Shown: positions 60,256-64,000 of the stretch, in pieces | Layout of the letters: each line of letters begins with the position of its first letter | How positions within the stretch are numbered: position 1 is the first letter of the stretch | Assembly: GCA_964023275.1 (NCBI GenBank) | Contig: OZ029913.1 | Location: 48,425,976 to 48,489,975, forward strand | Length of the DNA: 64,000 nucleotides | Direction: 5' to 3' | DNA from: Norana najaformis | Lineage: Eukaryota; Annelida; Clitellata; Crassiclitellata; Hormogastridae | Translations under genes and position numbers: made by a program | Notes under the pieces: model-generated | Database searches by the model: none | Seen by the model: only the letters and a program-made list of their open reading frames with translations | What the model was told of the DNA's origin: nothing

Positions 60256-61140
60256 CATGGCGCGTTCAGGTCGTCCCCGATCACCGACTCACCAACTAGA
60301 TCGAACTCAGACGCACCTGTCTAGCTGATCGCAAGCTCATATCGCCACAGCTCTTTAGGTAGCGGTATAAGTCTGGTGCTGCCGTTGCATCGTCGATTGG
60401 GCGTAGAAGATCCCTGGAATTTTGACTGCGGGATTGTAAAGCGAGGAGGAAGCCATGTTGACGGATGTGCAGAGGAAGTGCAAAGTTGAGTGGGTAAGAA
60501 AGCACTCAGAATGGAGCTGTGAGACGCGGAAAAAGGTTCTTTTCCGCGAAGAAAGTATTTTCTGCATCTTTGGAGATCAAGTGCATGCTTACGGGACACG
60601 ATTTCCGGGTGAAAAGTACAAACCTGAGTGCGTGAATGTTACCGTCGAGCATCCGTTGAAGATCATGGTTTGGAGTGCATGATCTCCAGCTGAGTAAGGC
60701 GCCGACACATCGTCAAGAGCATGGCAAAAGCAACGAAATACATTAATATTCTGCAGAAGTGCATGATTCCATCTGCAAACCCGCTGTTTGTTGATGTATG
60801 GCTACGTGTTCCAAGATGACAATGCACCATGCCGCCCTGAAAAAGTGGTCGTCGATTGGAAGAAACGGAGCAGGATCGTCACTCTAGAATGGCCAGCTAT
60901 TAGTCACCAGACCTGAATTCAATCGAAAACTTGTGGCGTAAAATAGCTGTCGAAATATCTAAGCGTCGTCCAGGAAGCAACAGAGAGCTGAAAGAGTCGG
61001 TAATGGCAGCTTGGAATCGAGTTGTTACCAGAGACCACCTTATCACGCTGGTTCATTCCATGTCTGTCAGGTGCAAGGCCGCTAGCAAGAGCAAAGGATG
61101 GCCAGCCAATTATTAAGACATCACTGGCACACGGCAAAAG
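60256..61140 (+). pseudogene. Tc1/mariner-type transposase relic
   Basis: ARSGRPRSPT near 60262 (end of the HTH region), KVEWVRKHSEW near 60487, KVLFREESIFCIFGD (catalytic DES/DE region, first Asp lost as EES), PGEKYKPECVNVTVEHPLKI, VWSA, then FQDDNAPCRPEKVVVDW near 60810 (second Asp) and the third motif SHQT-Asn-PIENLW-like near 60900-60935. Frames change several times. It would have been a DD34E cut-and-paste transposase. Confidence 0.8.
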
Positions 61141-61199
61141 GCCCTTTACGGGGTTGTAATGTTTTAAAAGACTGTTGCCAAGAGACGTAATGTATAGAA

Positions 61200-61262
61200 A
61201 GACGTTTGGCAGTCAATCGTAAAACACTAGTCAGTGGTCAGTCTTAAAACATTAGTTGGTGG
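61200..61262. repeat. Short tandem pair flanking the Tc1-like relic
   Basis: CAGTCAATCGTAAAACACTA and CAGTCTTAAAACATTA are imperfect tandem copies, about 30 bp apart. Confidence 0.4.
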
Positions 61263-61322
61263 CTAGCGGTGATATTGGCGTCTCTTCGGGTTCCCTCGGA
61301 GTGTTAGTTCGTTGACGAAGAA

Positions 61323-62075
61323 TGTTCAATTGATGCTTTTTTATTTGTAATAAAGAATCTATTTACAACCTATTTACAAAGTCACGGTGTTCTTAGACAT
61401 CTCGTTTCACTCTCAGCTCCTAATTTATTTCTCCCGCACCCGTTTCGTCGGTTCGTCCGTCGTTGCAGCTTCCTTCAGCCGAGAGAGGATTCCTCTTTCG
61501 CAAGTCGCTGAGAGTCAACCGCTCTCCGCACGTCGCTGAGAGTCCTCCGCTGTTCTCGCGTCGCTCAGAGTGAACCCCGACTCCCTTGCTCGCTCCCTTT
61601 TTATTCTCTCTTCCAGCTTCTAGCGGCAGACATCAAAAGCATTCTTTCTTCCCCTTCCTGCCTCGCAGCATTATCATGGCTTCCTTTCCTGTAGTCTGCT
61701 AGCAGCAGACTTCAATCGACCTTCCATCTACCCTCTTCCATCGCTGCATCATCATGGCTCGCATTCCAGTGCTCTGCTGTTTGTCTCGCTGATCGCACTC
61801 CTTCCAGTCCCCTCGCTTGCACGCGTTGCACTTTGGAGCCGTGTCTGTGTGCCTTTGTCTGCCTCCTTTCCTCTGGCTGTTCTGTCTGTCGTCCTTTAGT
61901 CTTTGCATCAGTCATGCTTAAATGTTTCTGCCCTTTATCTACTACTAATTTAGTTCTAAATACTACAGTTTATTAATTATTTATCTAATTAATTGTTCAT
62001 CATATTATATAATGTCGGTTATATGGCCGTATTTCGCATCATCGTCTCCTCGGTTTCCATTACAGGGGTCACTAC
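61323..62075 (-). repeat. Probable solo LTR
   Basis: 753 bp with plus-strand ends TGTTCAATTG...GTCACTACA. On the minus strand it starts TGTAGTGACCCCTGTAATGG, has TTATATAA near 62010 and AATAAA near its end (61340s), the layout of an LTR. Includes a three-copy ~33-bp repeat CGC(A)GTCGCTGAGAGT at 61497-61573. No clean target-site duplication found. Confidence 0.45.
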
Positions 62076-63480
62076 ATAAAAGAAAGAAAATTACTAACAA
62101 AAACTTAGGCGAAATAGTGTAAAAACTAAAAACAATCAGATTGCGTGTTTTTATACCACTAGCCCTGTCTGCCGTGATACCTCCAGCTAAACACGTGCCA
62201 CTATAAATATTTAGAATAGCTCATAGCGAAATAGCCAAAGATGTCTAAATGAATTGTAATTGCAATTGGAAATTTGCATAGCGCCTCTTCAAGAGATCCA
62301 TTTCAGCGGCGCTCTCTGCACTAACGATGTTAGACTCAACATTCATCTATTTGTAAACATTGCTCAGATGCCTAGAAGAGTCGCCAGTGGGAAGCTCGCG
62401 CCCACACGCAAATCCCAACCAACAAGTTCCCAATTAGAGTTGAATGATGACAGCATGTTCAGAGCTTCTGAAGCATATATCGTCGATGATGAGGAAGGAC
62501 GATGGGAGATGTGATCCGCCGCCGATGGCTCACGGTTGTCTCACCGTCCAGCAGTCCTTCGTAGATGAAAGACGAGACGTAGCGTCCGGATATTCCTCGA
62601 ACCGACGGATAGGCGTAGGACAGGCAATCGTCGCCCGACGGCCGGTAGGTAGCTAAGCTAGTTGACGGTCAGTGCCACTCAAAAGACTCTCTTCACGCTT
62701 CCTCCGCCGAATTCATGATTTTCCGGAGGAACCGGTGTACGTATGTCTGTAGGTCTGAGGCTTGACTGTCGAACTAGAATCCTGTCCCCTCTTTGTAGGT
62801 GGACCAATCAAGACATAGAAGGTCACGATAGCAAGAAACGAAACCTTCCGATGCGCAGCACTTCCGTGTTGGAAACGAAAAATAATTCCGGTGTCATGCG
62901 AAATTTCTTCCGGCGACAAAATTTTTCCGGCCACGCCCACTGCCGTTGCCAGGATGAAATTTTGCACTGAATAGGGCCTACGTGCGAAATCTCTTCCGTT
63001 GACAAATACATTTTGGATGGGTATAGGCGAATTTATAAATCATCGGTCTGTTGAAGAAGCAGATGCAAAGAAATATTGTAAATAATGCGTGTAAGGGGGA
63101 TACCGGGCTAATACATTAGGATCATGTAATTAAATTTAGGACAAATCGTGATTCTGAGGAACGAAGCGGTGTTAAGTTGGTCGTCGTAGTTCTATTTTTG
63201 GGAAGAAATTTCCGCGTCTGAAAACTGAAAAGTAAACGCTTATCACGTGGAGTCTAGACTAAATAATTGTGAATGGAGCAGTAGCTCAGTTTGATCGATT
63301 AGGAACAATTGTGTGAATTTCTACACGTGTGTAGCTATATTATATAATTAATGTATAAACAAGCCAGTTGAAACTGGTAACGTCGTTGTAGCGCAGTTCT
63401 ATTTTTAGAAATAAAATTTTTGGCGTCATAACCCCATAGGGTCTGTTGCAGTTCAAAGGTCGAAGCCGCTGTCTGTCAAC
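62076..63480. other. No gene recognised
   Basis: About 1.4 kb without a convincing gene; open frames of 60-85 codons show no known domain. Confidence 0.4.
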
Positions 63481-63649
63481 TAGTCAACTCAATCTCGATG
63501 AAACTTCTCCAGCATAAGATACATACTCATCCCCATCTCAAGTCAAAGCGCATCAAATACCATAATCCCCGCTCATATTATAGCAAAAACACCCAGAATA
63601 TGTCTTTTACAATCACTCGCATCTCAGCTATAGCCCTTCAAACTTCCCA

Positions 63650-63965
63650 TTTCAATGCATTGTACACTATGGTAAGAAATACTGGAAGTTCGCGAGCAGA
63701 AATGACATACTCATCCCCAGTGGAAACAAAAGCGCTTCACAGACCACCCACACCATCATTGCAACAATGCAGAGCAATGCACTGAAATTGAAAGTTTGAA
63801 GACTCCCCGCGGAAATGTTACTTAGGGTAACGAATAGCTGTTGGTCGTTTTGGATAGTCATAAGTGAGTGTGTGGTCTATGAAGCGCTTTGGTTTCCATT
63901 CGGGACGAGTATGTCATTTCTGCTTGCGAATTTGCAGTAGTTTCTACCATGCAATACAATGGGCG
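63650..63965. repeat. Fold-back inverted repeat, ~105-bp arms
   Basis: The arm at ~63650-63755 (GAGCAGAAATGACATACTCA, then AAGCGCTTCACAGACCAC) is the inverted complement of ~63860-63965 (GTGGTCTATGAAGCGCTTTG, then GAGTATGTCATTTCTGCTTG), at roughly 80% identity. A further direct copy of the ACATACTCATCCCC core is at 63521. Probably a MITE-like or fold-back element. Confidence 0.65.
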
Positions 63966-64000
63966 GGTTGAAGGGGTGCTTCGGAGAATTGTTAATGTCA

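Overview
This is eukaryotic DNA, almost certainly from an aquatic invertebrate animal. It is AT-rich, made of nested and decayed transposons, and contains no host gene that I can recognise. It holds Polinton/Maverick elements, CR1-like LINEs with 2A-like leaders, Gypsy-class LTR retrotransposons, a Tc1-like relic and a tRNA-derived SINE head. No bacterial operons, rRNA genes or CRISPR arrays are present. The species cannot be named from the sequence alone.

The centrepiece is a full-length 15,019-bp Polinton (a virus-like DNA transposon) at 14088-29106. It has 327/328-bp terminal inverted repeats and a perfect 6-bp target-site duplication, TTTATA. Its integrase reads leftward at the left end. 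A rightward block follows: packaging ATPase, penton-like minor capsid protein, hydrophobic minor protein, helical protein, DUF8207-like protein, pX-like protein, major capsid protein and a small DNA-binding protein. A leftward block closes the element: fibre-like protein, adenain-like protease, protein-primed DNA polymerase B and an acidic Ser-rich protein. Most large genes carry a frame break in this sequence, several of them one-base losses in homopolymers.

This Polinton sits inside a second, older Polinton of a different lineage. On the left are the old element's PC4-like ORF, protease, major capsid protein and the 3' end of its pX-like gene (11674-14081). On the right are the 5' end of the same pX-like gene and a penton-like gene (29108-29750). 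A third, decayed relative of the intact element lies at 1-4440, with fibre, helical and Cys-rich genes. The span 4441-11673 holds two LINE reverse-transcriptase relics and minisatellites.

From 30229 to 43641 there is a decayed Gypsy element in reverse orientation (gag-PR-RT-RH-INT) with a 4-bp duplication, ATAA. Two CR1-like LINEs have inserted in opposite orientations into its gag, and its 5' end carries an inverted duplication. From 47165 a third LINE of the same family as the second is interrupted by a complete 6.2-kb LTR retrotransposon (49230-55443). That element has identical LTRs, a CTAAG duplication and the unusual domain order gag-PR-INT-RT-RH, as in Gmr1-like Gypsy elements. The last 8 kb holds another LINE split by a probable solo LTR, a Tc1-like transposase relic, a second probable solo LTR and a fold-back repeat.

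The intact Polinton genes form a coherent virus-like kit: integration, protein-primed replication, packaging, capsid, maturation protease and a host-contacting fibre. The most intriguing non-coding structure is in its terminal repeats. Each repeat carries two conserved modules combining a CRE palindrome, a GAAACT half-site and a kappa-B-like palindrome.
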